This document shows positions 43,573-53,244 of a stretch of 64,000 nt of DNA, piece by piece (positions within the stretch are counted from its first letter, which is position 1; each line of letters begins with the position of its first letter). Source of the DNA: Bryobacterales bacterium (GTDB lineage Bacteria; Acidobacteriota; Terriglobia; Bryobacterales; Bryobacteraceae); assembly GCA_019261985.1 (NCBI GenBank), contig JAFAQY010000053.1:1-64000 (forward strand), in the 5' to 3' direction. The position numbers were made by a program, and so were the translations under genes. The notes beneath the pieces were generated by a model. The model was not told where the DNA came from and searched no databases. It was given only the letters and a program-made list of their open reading frames with translations.

Positions 43573-43612
43573 CCAGCGGGATTGGGATTTCGAGGGACCC
43601 AACGTAGCCGCT

Positions 43613-44113
43613 TTACTCGGGCTTCCTGAACAAGCTATCGAAGGCGGCGCGAGCGTCGTTCGGGTTGCGTGGGACGGGCACATTCGCGACGGGCCCGTTC
43701 GTCGCGTTCCCTGAACTGGGCTGAGGTGTATCCCTGGCAACCGTCAGCCGCGGCTTGAAGAGCTCGCACTCGTTGGCTTGATCCTTTGCCGCAATCCGCA
43801 CGGGCACGGGTTTCAGGCACTGGAACCGGGTGGACGGCTCGAAATGCGCACACTGCTTGCAGCAGTGGAGCGACGACCCACACTTGGGACAGTTCCCCCG
43901 AAAATCTGTATCGCCGGGTAGCGTGGAGGCGCAATTATAGCAACGCGCCGCCGTTACCGCCTGCACCAGCCGCGGCAAGCGCGGGCCGGTGACATCTATC
44001 GGTGGGCGTGGACCTTGCGGGCGCGGACGTTCTTCACGCCGGTGCCCATTTTCCGAGGATTCGCGGCCGGAGTCCATGTAGCCGCGCTGCCGGTACTTGC
44101 GATCGCCTTCCAT
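43613..44113 (-). CDS. Hypothetical zinc-ribbon protein
   Basis: A 166-residue protein. A basic, disordered N-terminus (about residues 1-50) precedes a cysteine cluster: CYNCAS, then CPKCGSSLHCCKQCAHF and later CLKPV and NECELF. The paired CxxC motifs indicate a zinc ribbon, possibly two metal sites. The C-terminal third is again disordered. I recognise the arrangement as an uncharacterised acidobacterial protein; nucleic-acid or protein binding is a guess. It converges on the FAD/Fe-S gene. Confidence 0.7.
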   Translation of the reverse strand: MEGDRKYRQRGYMDSGRESSENGHRREERPRPQGPRPPIDVTGPRLPRLVQAVTAARCYNCASTLPGDTDFRGNCPKCGSSLHCCKQCAHFEPSTRFQCLKPVPVRIAAKDQANECELFKPRLTVARDTPQPSSGNATNGPVANVPVPRNPNDARAAFDSLFRKPE

Positions 44114-44542
44114 AAAAGTGCTGGTTGGCTTACTCCTTTAGAAGTAGAACTTCGTTTTCAGAATTGCTTTGCCACTGGGCTGGGAGACTTTCGGGCGCGC
44201 CACCAAATGTGGCGTCTTCTGATTTGAGGAAACCCTAAACAACTATGTACCACGAATATAAATCGGAATCCAGTGAAATCTTCGCCTCCCATCAATTTCC
44301 ATACAATCTTCGATGAAATAAACCCTCCCGTCGTGATCAAACAAGGCCCAGGGCCGGTGGAAATCTCATCAAACCCGCCGGCCGCGCCGGACGGTGGGTC
44401 GCGCGCCCACATGGATTTCCCGGCGTCCAATAACCTTATCGGCACAACAGCCTACAGACTTTGTATCCTGGAAGAGCGCACGGTAGCCTGGCCCCTCCGG
44501 TGTGTGCGCATCAACGGGACCTCGAGGCCAAGGAGAATCGGT
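44114..44542. other. Divergent intergenic region
   Basis: About 430 bp between the zinc-ribbon gene and the next plus-strand gene. A plus-strand frame is open through the second half (from 44273), but its translation lacks protein character and the ribosome site lies only at 44530. I see no RNA gene or repeat of the dispersed family here. Confidence 0.5.
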
Positions 44543-45556
44543 ATGCGCTTTCGTTTGCACAAGTCCGCTATTAGTACTACAGTACTCTCCGCCATCTTGG
44601 CGCTGGCGCCTGCCGAGGCCCAGACCGCTAAGAGCGTCGCGAAAGCTCCCAAAACGTGGACTCCTGCGCGGATGACGGACGGTCACCCGGACCTCCAGGG
44701 ATATTGGACCAATGCCACGTTTACGCCGCTGGAGCGCCCGGCCGAACTCGGAATCAAAGAGTTCTTCACGGAGGAAGAGGCGGCGGCGTTCGAAAAACAA
44801 AGACTGCTTCGGGAGAACAGCCAGACGGCGGACGACCTCCATTATGACAATGTCGCGTGGCAAACCGAAAATTATGCCAAGGGTGTTTCGAGCTATCGCA
44901 CTTCTTTGATCTTCGATCCACCGGACGGAAAGATTCCGCCGCTGACTTCCAACGGACGGAAGCGCGCCGTCGCGCAAGCCGAAAAAGCGCGGCGCCGAAA
45001 TCTGGCGGAAGGCGCCTCCGATCGCAATCTCGCCGAGCGTTGCATCTCCTGGGGCGCGGAAGGACCGCCGATGCTGGGTACGACTTATAACGCGAACCTG
45101 CAGATCGTGCAGACCGCCTCCTCTGTCGCGATTTATACAGAAATGGTGCACAATGTTCGAATCATTCCGGTGGGTGGACGTTCCCACCTTCCCTCCGGCA
45201 TCCGGCAGTTAGACGGCGATTCCCGCGGACACTGGGACGGCGACACGCTGGTTGTCGACACCGCTAATTTTACCGATGAGACACCTTTCCGCGGCTCACC
45301 CGCCACCGCGCGGCAGGACATCTACTCTAGTGAGAACTTACACGTCGTTGAACGTTTCAAGCTTATCGACTCGAACACGATTCAGTACCGCTTCACAGTG
45401 GACGATCCAGCGGTGTGGGAAAAGCCGTGGAGCGGCGAGGTCATGATCCACCGTTTCGAAGGTCCGATTCTCGAATACGCCTGCCACGAAGGAAATTACG
45501 GTTTGGCCAATATCCTGGCTGGAGCGCGGGCGGCGGAACAGAAAGCCGCGAAATAG
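44543..45556 (+). CDS. Exported conserved hypothetical protein (acidobacterial family)
   Basis: A 337-residue protein with signal peptide (AISTTVLSAILALAPAEAQ) and an AGGAGA ribosome site before the ATG at 44543. The mature part begins with MTDGHPDLQGYWTNATFTPLERP, a hallmark of a very large uncharacterised family in Acidobacteriota. It continues with ERCISWGAEGPP, a strand-rich middle, GHWDGDTLVVDTANFTDETPFRG and a final EYACHEGNYG. The repeated tryptophan/aspartate motifs suggest a beta-rich periplasmic protein. No enzyme activity is known to me for this family. It stops three bases before the HAD gene. Confidence 0.85.
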   Translation: MRFRLHKSAISTTVLSAILALAPAEAQTAKSVAKAPKTWTPARMTDGHPDLQGYWTNATFTPLERPAELGIKEFFTEEEAAAFEKQRLLRENSQTADDLHYDNVAWQTENYAKGVSSYRTSLIFDPPDGKIPPLTSNGRKRAVAQAEKARRRNLAEGASDRNLAERCISWGAEGPPMLGTTYNANLQIVQTASSVAIYTEMVHNVRIIPVGGRSHLPSGIRQLDGDSRGHWDGDTLVVDTANFTDETPFRGSPATARQDIYSSENLHVVERFKLIDSNTIQYRFTVDDPAVWEKPWSGEVMIHRFEGPILEYACHEGNYGLANILAGARAAEQKAAK

Positions 45557-45559
45557 AGG

Positions 45560-47263
<1,704 letters not shown>

Positions 47264-47310
47264 TTACTTATTTTAACGTTACCCGCGAAGTCCGCGATTA
47301 TCATCAAAAG

Positions 47311-47886
47311 ATGGTTTTGTCGGATGTCGATATTCAGCGCTACATTTCCGAAGCAAAGATCAAGATCACTCCCGCGCTTCCGCCCGAGCAGTTGGGAAGC
47401 TGCTCAGTGGATTTTCGGCTCGGCAACGAATTCAGCATCTTCGAGCATAGCCGCCATCCGTATATCGACCTGAAGGAGCGCGCGGCCATTCAGGACATCA
47501 TGCGCACGATCACCGTCGCGCCGGGCGAGCCCTTTATTCTTCAGCCGCACGAATTCGCGCTGGCGATCACGGAGGAGACGCTTGAATTAGACGACGACGT
47601 TCTAGGGCGCCTGGAGGGCCGGTCCAGCCTCGGGCGAATCGGGATCATCGTGCACGGAACCGCGGGCCTCTTCGATCCAGGATGGGTGGGAAAAGCGACG
47701 CTTGAACTCAGCAATCTGGGGCGGATGCCCGTGGCTCTATATCCCGGAATGCGCATCTGCTCATTTACCTTCGAGCAGCTCTCGTCGCGCGTGGCGGTCC
47801 CGTATCGCAAGAAGGCTGGGAACAAATACGCCGGCCAGGATCGCCCGCTTGCAAGCAAGCTGGCGAGCGAGACCGGGGCGCGTTGA
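47311..47886 (+). CDS. dcd: dCTP deaminase
   Basis: A 191-residue enzyme deaminating dCTP to dUTP, feeding dTMP synthesis. The conserved core is present: LGSCSVDFRLGNEF, QPHEFALAITEETLELDDDVLGRLEGRSSLGRIGIIVHGTAGLFDPGWVG and ALYPGMRICSFTFEQL. The catalytic glutamate lies in the HGTAG..DPG region of the family fold. I use the ATG at 47311 (MVLSDVDIQRYI); the open frame extends 17 codons upstream, but that part is not family-like. A bifunctional dCTP deaminase/dUTPase is possible but cannot be judged here. Confidence 0.93.
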   Translation: MVLSDVDIQRYISEAKIKITPALPPEQLGSCSVDFRLGNEFSIFEHSRHPYIDLKERAAIQDIMRTITVAPGEPFILQPHEFALAITEETLELDDDVLGRLEGRSSLGRIGIIVHGTAGLFDPGWVGKATLELSNLGRMPVALYPGMRICSFTFEQLSSRVAVPYRKKAGNKYAGQDRPLASKLASETGAR

Positions 47887-47947
47887 GCTAAGCAGGACCG
47901 GTTCTTCTAAAACCCGAATCTTGATTGGCAAAGGACTAAATTGGACC

Positions 47948-48076
47948 GTGAACGTGAGCGTCCGCGAAGCAAAGGCGCAGTTTTCAAAGTTGCTGGATGT
48001 TGTGGAACAGGGCGAGGAAGTTGTGATTCTGCGGCGGCTAACTCGCTGCCTCGCTCATAGTTCCTTGAAGCGATAA
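47948..48076 (+). pseudogene. Truncated Phd/YefM-type antitoxin
   Basis: The 42-codon frame begins VNVSVREAKAQFSKLLDVVEQGEEVVILRR, the clear start of a Phd-family antitoxin (residues 1-30). The expected continuation (typically GKPVA.LV) is replaced by unrelated residues at about 48038, exactly where the minus-strand IS481-like remnant begins. No toxin partner follows. This is a stump left by the insertion and later decay. Confidence 0.8.
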
Positions 48077-48256
48077 AGGCTGTCGCGGGAATAGCCCATC
48101 ATCTTGCACGCATCCGAGACGCTGCCCAGCATGTCGGCGAGCTTCAGCAGCCCCACCTTGTTCTTGGTGATCTTTTGATGTGTATTCACTGACATTCTCC
48201 TTTGGCGCTTTCGCGCAGTCTATCATTGGATGTCAGATTAAGTCTGAACTACCACA
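48038..48256 (-). mobile_element. Remnant of an IS481-family insertion sequence
   Basis: On the minus strand, an ATG at 48195 starts a frame reading MSVNTHQKITKNKVGLL, then KLADMLGSVSDACKMMGYSRDSLYRFKEL, the N-terminal helix-turn-helix of IS481-type transposases. It stops at 48055 after 46 codons; a one-base loss after KEL would explain the stop, and all sequence beyond about 48038 is missing. Upstream, 48231-48256 reads as a likely terminal inverted repeat, beginning TGTGGTAGTTCAGAC on the minus strand. The element truncates the Phd antitoxin gene on its left. Confidence 0.8.
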
Positions 48257-48428
48257 CCACCTTTAGGTTTACGACCCGGTCCGGCATCTCCTCCGGGGTC
48301 GGCACAAGCTTACCTCTTCTCTGGGGAGTCGTCAGTTTCCGATCACTCGTGTGTTCGGATCACTGGGGGTCCACCGGGTGCGGACGGTTCGCGGCTGACC
48401 TGCGTGGGCTGCGCGTGAAGTCCGTCGG

Positions 48429-48520
48429 AAAGCCGGATGCTGGAAATCGGCACGTCCGGCTTGATGAGCGGGGAGGGGAAACGGACCTCGGTATCGCGCC
48501 TCTCGTCGACTCCACGCGTT
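48429..48520 (+). ncRNA. Group II intron 3' remnant (domain V and probable domain VI)
   Basis: Bases 48430-48462 form the classic domain V hairpin. The lower stem AAGCCGGA pairs with TCCGGCTT and contains the AGC catalytic triad; a CG bulge precedes TCCGG; the upper stem TGC/GCA is closed by a GAAA-containing loop. The following GC-rich stretch to about 48520 (GCGGGGAGGGGAAACGG and beyond) has the look of domain VI and the intron 3' end. No reverse-transcriptase gene is present, so this is a relic. It sits between the IS481 remnant and the end of the ROK gene. Confidence 0.65.
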
Positions 48521-48543
48521 GCGAGCGTGGAATTAACCGGCGG

Positions 48544-49716
48544 TCAGGCCCGGAATTCGCGCGGATCGCCAAAATCTTTTTGTAGCACAAGAGCGACGGT
48601 TCCGCGCATGCGGCCGTGTCCAGCTTCGGAGGCGGGAACGAGCTGCGGCGTGGCGCCGCCCAAGACGTGAACGCGCATTTCCGACTCAATCGCCGGGCCG
48701 AAACGGCGCCACGCCGAAGTGAGCTCGCCAACAAGAATGATTCGTTCCGGCGCGAGTCCCGCAACGATCATTCGCAAGCCCCGGCCGAGATACCGGGCCT
48801 GGGTATCCAACGCTTTGATCGCGCAGGCATCGCCTTCGTCGGCGAGCGTCAGTAAGTCCGTGAAACTCGACTCACGCCCGGAGGACTCGCGATAATAGCG
48901 CAGCGCCGCTTGGTTTGACCCATACACTTCCCAACACCCGCGGCTTCCGCAAGTGCAGGGTGGGCCGTTGGGATCCAGCGGAACATGGCCGAATTCTCCG
49001 GCCATGCCTTGGAATCCGCGCGCCAACTGGCCGTTCATCAGAACTCCCGTGCCGATTCCCTCCGACACTGTCACCGCGACCAGATCGCGCACAGACTCCA
49101 TATGATCGAACCAGACGGCGGCGAGGACGCACGCATTCGCGGCATTTTCCAGCTCGACTTCGATGCCGGTAGCCGCTGAAAGCGGCCCCCGCAGATCGCA
49201 ATCGCGCCAGCCGAGATTCGGAGCGAATTCCAGAATGCCTGTGGCATGGTTGACGCGGCCGGGAAGGCTGATGCCAATCCCTTCGATCTTTTTACCTCTG
49301 CTGACCGCGATCAGCGGCTCAATACAGCCGAGGATCCCCTTGATTCCTGCCTCTGGATCGCAAGGAGTTTTGACCCTCTGCTCGGAGAGAAACTTTCCGT
49401 TGACGTCAGCAAGGACCACGCTGGTTTCGAGCGGCCTGACGACTACGCCGATAATGACGCGGTTTTCATTGAGGCGGAGAAACGTCGGCCGCCGGCCGCG
49501 CGGGAGGCGGCCTGTGGGCCCTTCCACCACCCAGTTCTCCCGTATGAGTGCCTCCACAATCAGCGAGACGGTAGACCGCTGCAATCCGGAAAGCCGCGCG
49601 ATATCCGCGCGTGAAATCGGCTGGCGCGTCCGGATGAGATTCAGCACAATGCGGCGATTAATATCGCGCACCACCTCGGTAGAGGCGGTTTGCACAAGGG
49701 GTTTGGGGACGGCCAA
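48544..49716 (-). CDS. ROK-family transcriptional regulator / sugar kinase-like protein
   Basis: A 390-residue protein: an N-terminal winged helix-turn-helix (residues about 15-75: NRRIVLNLIRTRQPISRADIARLSGLQRSTVSLIVEALI) fused to a ROK domain with NALGWR-like PNLGWRDCDLRGPL, TVSEGIGTGVLMNGQL, EFGHVPLDPNGPPCTCGSRGCWEVY (the ROK zinc motif CxCGxxGCxE) and a phosphate-binding loop. This is the NagC/XylR type: a repressor released by a sugar or sugar phosphate. No sugar operon is adjacent in the window, so its regulon is unknown. Confidence 0.93.
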   Translation of the reverse strand: MAVPKPLVQTASTEVVRDINRRIVLNLIRTRQPISRADIARLSGLQRSTVSLIVEALIRENWVVEGPTGRLPRGRRPTFLRLNENRVIIGVVVRPLETSVVLADVNGKFLSEQRVKTPCDPEAGIKGILGCIEPLIAVSRGKKIEGIGISLPGRVNHATGILEFAPNLGWRDCDLRGPLSAATGIEVELENAANACVLAAVWFDHMESVRDLVAVTVSEGIGTGVLMNGQLARGFQGMAGEFGHVPLDPNGPPCTCGSRGCWEVYGSNQAALRYYRESSGRESSFTDLLTLADEGDACAIKALDTQARYLGRGLRMIVAGLAPERIILVGELTSAWRRFGPAIESEMRVHVLGGATPQLVPASEAGHGRMRGTVALVLQKDFGDPREFRA

Positions 49717-49883
49717 GTCGTAGTATACGCAAACACATCGCTAACCGCCGCGCTAAGGATTGCAGCCTCGAATCACTCTGTCACGCTTCGCGCGCAAGCC
49801 CAATCAAATAAGTAGAGACGCGTCGGCCGCTCGGGAGCGTGATGAACCCGCGCAGCCTCGACCGGCCGCATAGAGGCATCAGC

Positions 49884-50180
49884 ATGAAAATAAATAGAAC
49901 ATTGTTGGCGGCCATCGCGATGGCGGCGATGCTCGCCACGGACGCGAAAGCCGTATGGGTTAGAACACCGCCACCCCCGCCCAGGTCCACCGCCGTAATT
50001 GGAAGGCCCCCGGGGCCTGGATTCGTTTGGACTCCGGGCTTCTATCGGTGGAGCGGAAGGAACTACGTGTGGGTTGGAGGAAGGTGGAGACGTCCTCCCC
50101 GCCGAGGCGCGGTCTGGATGCCTCCGGTCTGGCGCCCTGGACCCGGCGGCTGGACGTTCGTGGCGGGCCGCTGGCGATGA
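49884..50180 (+). CDS. Small exported YXWGXW-like repeat protein
   Basis: A 98-residue protein with a signal peptide (NRTLLAAIAMAAMLATDAKA) and a mature part rich in proline, tryptophan and arginine: GPGFVWTPGFYRWSGRNYVWVGGRWRRPPRR, then VWMPPVWRPGPGGWTFVAGRWR. The pattern G..W.PG.Y.W....Y.WV.G.W matches BcpO-type WxxGxW repeats found in small periplasmic proteins of unknown role. I start at the ATG at 49884 because the signal peptide begins there; the frame opens 15 codons earlier. Confidence 0.8.
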   Translation: MKINRTLLAAIAMAAMLATDAKAVWVRTPPPPPRSTAVIGRPPGPGFVWTPGFYRWSGRNYVWVGGRWRRPPRRGAVWMPPVWRPGPGGWTFVAGRWR

Positions 50181-50289
50181 AGACCGCGGGCCTTCGCTCA
50201 GTTTCCGTTCACCCGCCGGGCATCGCCCGGGCTGTGTGGGGCGCCGTCGGCGATTGCCGTTTTGTTCACGGCAACAACGGGCCGCAGTT

Positions 50290-50455
50290 GGTGATCTTAT
50301 CGGCTGGCACGCCTTTCGGCAAAGCTATCGAACATGGCTCGATAACAGAAGCGCTGGGTTGCGTTTTGAAGGAATTGATGCCATACGGGGGGACGCAGAC
50401 GACCATGACGGTGTACGGCAAGCCATTGCAGACAGCAAAACGTCAGCCGATCCGC
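50290..50455 (+). pseudogene. Decayed tyrosine recombinase (phage integrase) C-terminus
   Basis: Fragments of an integrase catalytic domain appear in two frames. From 50299: IGWHAFRQSYRTWLDN, matching the HxxR box (WH.LRHT..T.L). About 20 bases later, in another frame: LKELMPYGGTQTTMTVYGK, matching the QELMRHASI.TTM.VYGK box with the nucleophilic tyrosine, followed by TAKRQ. The second box has lost its Arg-His (read as Pro-Tyr), and at least one frameshift separates the boxes. It lies about 260 bp left of the partial tRNA copy and is probably debris of an element that once used that tRNA as its site. Confidence 0.65.
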
Positions 50456-50708
50456 CGACGCGAGTGCCCCTTGACCTGCCGTCGGCGACTGAAAATCTGG
50501 TGAAAGAGAGCAGCTTCGTCGCACCGGTCCCAGTTCAAGCGAAATGGGATTATTATGCTTTCGATAAATTATCTCGGAATTTCTTTAACGCAAGGGTAAT
50601 GTTGTGCTTTTGGTGGCACTACGGCGCAAAGCTTGCGTTACGCCACCAGCCAATCGGCTACCGCGGGAATAGATGCAGCACGCCAGCATCGTAAGTTATT
50701 GAGGGAGT

Positions 50709-50753
50709 TGGTTGCGGGGGAAGGATGTGAACCTTCGACCTCTGGGTTATGAG
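50709..50753. repeat. Distal attachment-site copy: 3' part of the initiator tRNA gene
   Basis: These 45 bases match 51909-51953, the 3' half of the fMet tRNA gene from the CCA end to the anticodon, with two mismatches. The copies are exactly 1200 bp apart and in the same orientation. After the anticodon the similarity ends. This is the expected product of integration into a tRNA gene, where one copy restores the gene and the other marks the far end of the element. Confidence 0.85.
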
Positions 50754-50896
50754 TTCTACAATTGCTTCACTTTGGTTGATTTGATCCGATTCTTCAATGG
50801 GATAAGCGAAACAGATTCCCTCCTGGTTTTTGCTGTTTGGTTTGCTTCGTCAGCAATTTGTTAGCAATCTGCCCGGCGCGGCTGGGAGATCCTCGT

Positions 50897-51355
50897 TTAT
50901 CTGTGGTTCACCTTGCGAGTAAGCGATTTAGACGCCGATCCAAAAAACACCTCGGGTGAGACGTTGAAGCGCTTGCTCAGTTTCTCGATGTGAGATTTTG
51001 CAAAGGCTCGTTTACCGTTGAGAACTTCGGAAACGATGCTCTCCGTCCCGAACACCTCGATCAGATCAATTTGGCGTAGACCGTTGGACTCCATCAAATG
51101 ACGTACAACATCGCATGGCGTCGCCTTTGGAAGCGAATAATTCTTCTCTTCGAAGTCTTCGATTAAAAGCGTCAGAAGCTCGAGAATGCGGGTTTCCTCA
51201 GCGGTGCGGTTGCGTTTTGCCAGCAGTCTTTCAAGAACGGCGGTGTAGCGCTCGTTTTCTTCTTCCGTGTGGATGACGTGTGGCAACACCTCGACCAGCA
51301 ACTTGGTGTACTCTCGCTTGTTTTCAATTTCAGCCGGGTGCGTCATTTCTTCCAA
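50897..51355 (-). CDS. higA: HigA-type antitoxin with HTH domain
   Basis: A 152-residue protein. The N-terminal part is helical and acidic (EIENKREYTKLLVEVLPHVIHTEEENERYTAVLERLL), and the C-terminal part is a XRE-type HTH: MESNGLRQIDLIEVFGTESIVSEVLNGKRAFAKSHIEKLSKRFNVSPEVFF. This is the long HigA form in which the antitoxin neutralises the toxin and represses the operon. Its start overlaps the end of higB by 13 bp, with the toxin gene first, as usual for hig loci. Confidence 0.9.
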   Translation of the reverse strand: MEEMTHPAEIENKREYTKLLVEVLPHVIHTEEENERYTAVLERLLAKRNRTAEETRILELLTLLIEDFEEKNYSLPKATPCDVVRHLMESNGLRQIDLIEVFGTESIVSEVLNGKRAFAKSHIEKLSKRFNVSPEVFFGSASKSLTRKVNHR

Positions 51356-51657
51356 TTCCCCTTGTGGTACTCAGAGTGGGTCAACACGTGACGGATCAGC
51401 ACCGTCTGATCGTCATAAAAGATCTCGGTTATCAGTCGGAAGTCATTGCCGCCAATGTTGAACACCGTAAAGACCCTCTTCTGATCTCCTCTTCCGACAG
51501 CAACGCTGTCCGCGTTTGGGTATGTCTGCCGGATATCCTCTAAGCTTTTCCATCGTGCTCGTTTCGCGATTCTGAACCAACTGTCCAGTGACGTCGCCGC
51601 TTTCGGCCCGTACAGTTTTCCAGACTCCAGCAACTTCTTTCGACTGATAATGTGCAA
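51343..51657 (-). CDS. higB: HigB-type mRNA interferase toxin
   Basis: A 104-residue toxin of the HigB (RelE-fold) group: MHIISRKKLLESG, an Arg/Lys-rich WFRIAKRARWKSLEDIRQTYPNADSV, VFNIGGNDFRLITEIFYDDQTVLIRHVLTHSEYHKGNWKK. The YxKG/HSEY ending and basic residues match ribosome-dependent mRNA cleaving toxins. It is the first gene of the module and is coupled to higA. It appears intact. The ATG at 51657 is used; a longer open frame upstream belongs to another reading frame. Confidence 0.9.
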   Translation of the reverse strand: MHIISRKKLLESGKLYGPKAATSLDSWFRIAKRARWKSLEDIRQTYPNADSVAVGRGDQKRVFTVFNIGGNDFRLITEIFYDDQTVLIRHVLTHSEYHKGNWKK

Positions 51658-51707
51658 TCGTTCGCGCCTTCGGGTTCACGATGCGAAAACTTCCAGCTTC
51701 CTTAGCG

Positions 51708-51736
51708 ATCTTCGCGAAATGCGAAGAACTTGTCAA
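51708..51736 (-). promoter_or_regulatory. Probable higBA promoter and operator
   Basis: On the minus strand TTGACA (51731-51736) is followed after 17 bases by a weak -10-like GAAGAT (51708-51713). Overlapping the spacer is an inverted repeat, TTCGC-N5-GCGAA (51711-51725), suitable as a binding site for HigA. The distance to the higB ATG is about 50 bases. Autoregulation is normal for hig operons; this site is inferred from pattern alone. Confidence 0.5.
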
Positions 51737-51908
51737 TGCTCGGTTAAAAACGTGAATTGGATCCCTCACGATACTTGGTTGGACCCAAAGCCCTATCATT
51801 CGCGGCAAGTACCCGGTTTCACTGGATTTCGTCTGGGGTCTCGTCGGCTATTGCCAACGATGCTTGCGACACTGAGCTGGGAAAATCGACCGGGAACTGA
51901 TCGATTTT

Positions 51909-51985
<77 letters not shown>

Positions 51986-52024
51986 CTCATATCGTAACAA
52001 TAGCCGCGGGGGAGGGTCAATTTC

Positions 52025-52195
52025 TCAGTCCGATTTTTCTTCCGCGCGCTTGCGCAGAACGTGCAACACGGTCTTGACGGCAAACAAGCCGAGGAAGAGC
52101 AGAGTCGCAAGCCGGATTTTACCGTCCAGCGTAATGCCGGCCAGGATCGCCAGCAGCGCGAAGGCGGCCATCGTAAATCGGAATCTTCTGTCCAT
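52025..52195 (-). CDS. Small membrane protein
   Basis: A 56-residue protein with two hydrophobic segments (FTMAAFALLAILAGITL and LATLLFLGLFAVKTVLHVL) and a charged C-terminus (RKRAEEKSD). The ATG at 52195 lies 16 bases after the stop of the TonB gene on the same strand, so it is probably the last gene of that unit. No family is recognised. Confidence 0.6.
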   Translation of the reverse strand: MDRRFRFTMAAFALLAILAGITLDGKIRLATLLFLGLFAVKTVLHVLRKRAEEKSD

Positions 52196-52211
52196 CCGTT
52201 GACTGCGTGAG

Positions 52212-53240
52212 CTAGCGCTGCGAGGCGACGTTGTAGGAAAACGCCATCTGGAGGCGCACTTGGTCTCCTTTATATTCGATGGGCAGCGGCGGCAACGGGT
52301 TCGACATGCTGAGTCCCGCGACAGCAGCGCGATCGAATGCTTCAACTCCGGATGGCGTCGCGATCACCACTTTCGGAACCAACCCGCGGCGGTCGATACT
52401 GAATTGGAGCAGCACGACACCGCGGCGCCCGAGGCGGGCGCTTTCGGGGATTACGGAGAGCCAGTTCCGCTTTACTAACGCCAGCACCTGCTGGAGATAT
52501 GGCTTAAAGTCGACGTTCTGCGGATCGCTAAGCAGTTGCAGGGTGCTGCACTCCTGGCATGGCGCCGGCACGGGAGCACCCGTAAGCGGAGGCGCCATTT
52601 CGCCGATGTCGCCAACGGTCACTCCCCCGCCACCGCCTGGCCGGGGAGGCAACTTCGCCAGTTGCGGCGTCGGTTTGGGCAGATTGAGTTTGACGTCCGG
52701 GTTCGGATTGGGTTTGGGCGACGTACCGCCGGTTACGCTCTCGAACACCAGCTTCGGATGTTCCGCCGGAGGGGGCGGCCCAGCGGATGGAGCGCCCACT
52801 CCAATGGTGGGAGCCATCGGCGCGCCCGAAAGCGCCTCGATTTTCGGAGCTTCGAGAGCAGAAATCGTCGCTTGTGCCGGGGCCGGAGCGCCGGGAGCGG
52901 GCACCGGCGGCCGAAAACGTTTCGCCTGCGCGGGTTGACCCTCGGTCGCGCTGCGAAGGTCCAGGCCGCGCGTCACCTGTCCCTTATTCGGGTCCTTCTG
53001 GGTGGGTTCGAGCACCCGCGGAATATACAACGGCGTTGCCTTCTTGAATGCGATATCAACGCTGGGGGTTTCCTGGATGGGCAATTTCGCATCGGGGGCA
53101 AGCAGGACCGCGGAAATGATAACCGCATGAACTGCGACTGACCCCACAGCATCGCGCAGCAGCCGCTTGCGGGTGATGGGTTCGCGCCACTCGCGAAGCA
53201 GGTTCAGCTCGGCTGTTTCGGCTGGTGGCGCTGCGAGCAT
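52212..53240 (-). CDS. tonB: TonB-family energy transducer
   Basis: A 342-residue protein with a short cytoplasmic N-terminus, one membrane anchor (SVAVHAVIISAVLLAP at about 35-50), a long proline/glycine-rich periplasmic spacer and a C-terminal TonB domain (RGVVLLQFSIDRRGLVPKVVIATPSGVEAFDRAAVAGLSMSNPLPPLP). It would couple the proton motive force to outer-membrane receptors such as the Oar-like protein in this window (partner inferred). A CQEC motif sits before the C-terminal domain. Start ATG 53240 lies 4 bp after the upstream gene; ExbB and ExbD genes are not in the window. Confidence 0.88.
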   Translation of the reverse strand: MLAAPPAETAELNLLREWREPITRKRLLRDAVGSVAVHAVIISAVLLAPDAKLPIQETPSVDIAFKKATPLYIPRVLEPTQKDPNKGQVTRGLDLRSATEGQPAQAKRFRPPVPAPGAPAPAQATISALEAPKIEALSGAPMAPTIGVGAPSAGPPPPAEHPKLVFESVTGGTSPKPNPNPDVKLNLPKPTPQLAKLPPRPGGGGGVTVGDIGEMAPPLTGAPVPAPCQECSTLQLLSDPQNVDFKPYLQQVLALVKRNWLSVIPESARLGRRGVVLLQFSIDRRGLVPKVVIATPSGVEAFDRAAVAGLSMSNPLPPLPIEYKGDQVRLQMAFSYNVASQR

Positions 53241-53244
53241 TTTG

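Larger units (their letters stand above)
50754..51908. mobile_element. 1.2-kb tRNA-bounded islet carrying a HigBA toxin-antitoxin pair
   Basis: The segment lies between the partial and complete copies of the initiator tRNA gene. Its only convincing genes are higB and higA with their promoter region; there is no integrase within it. It is probably a deleted remnant of a larger element, or a minimal cassette retained through the addiction module. The stretch 50754-50896 has no gene. Confidence 0.6.

Noticed and set aside
49999-50694. Plus-strand open frame (231 codons) read as one protein
   Set aside because: It overlaps the YXWGXW gene out of frame; only the integrase-like fragments within it carry meaning, and those are frameshifted.
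52279-52938. Plus-strand open frame (219 codons) opposite tonB
   Set aside because: Antisense to the proline/glycine-rich TonB spacer, whose composition keeps the reverse frame open.
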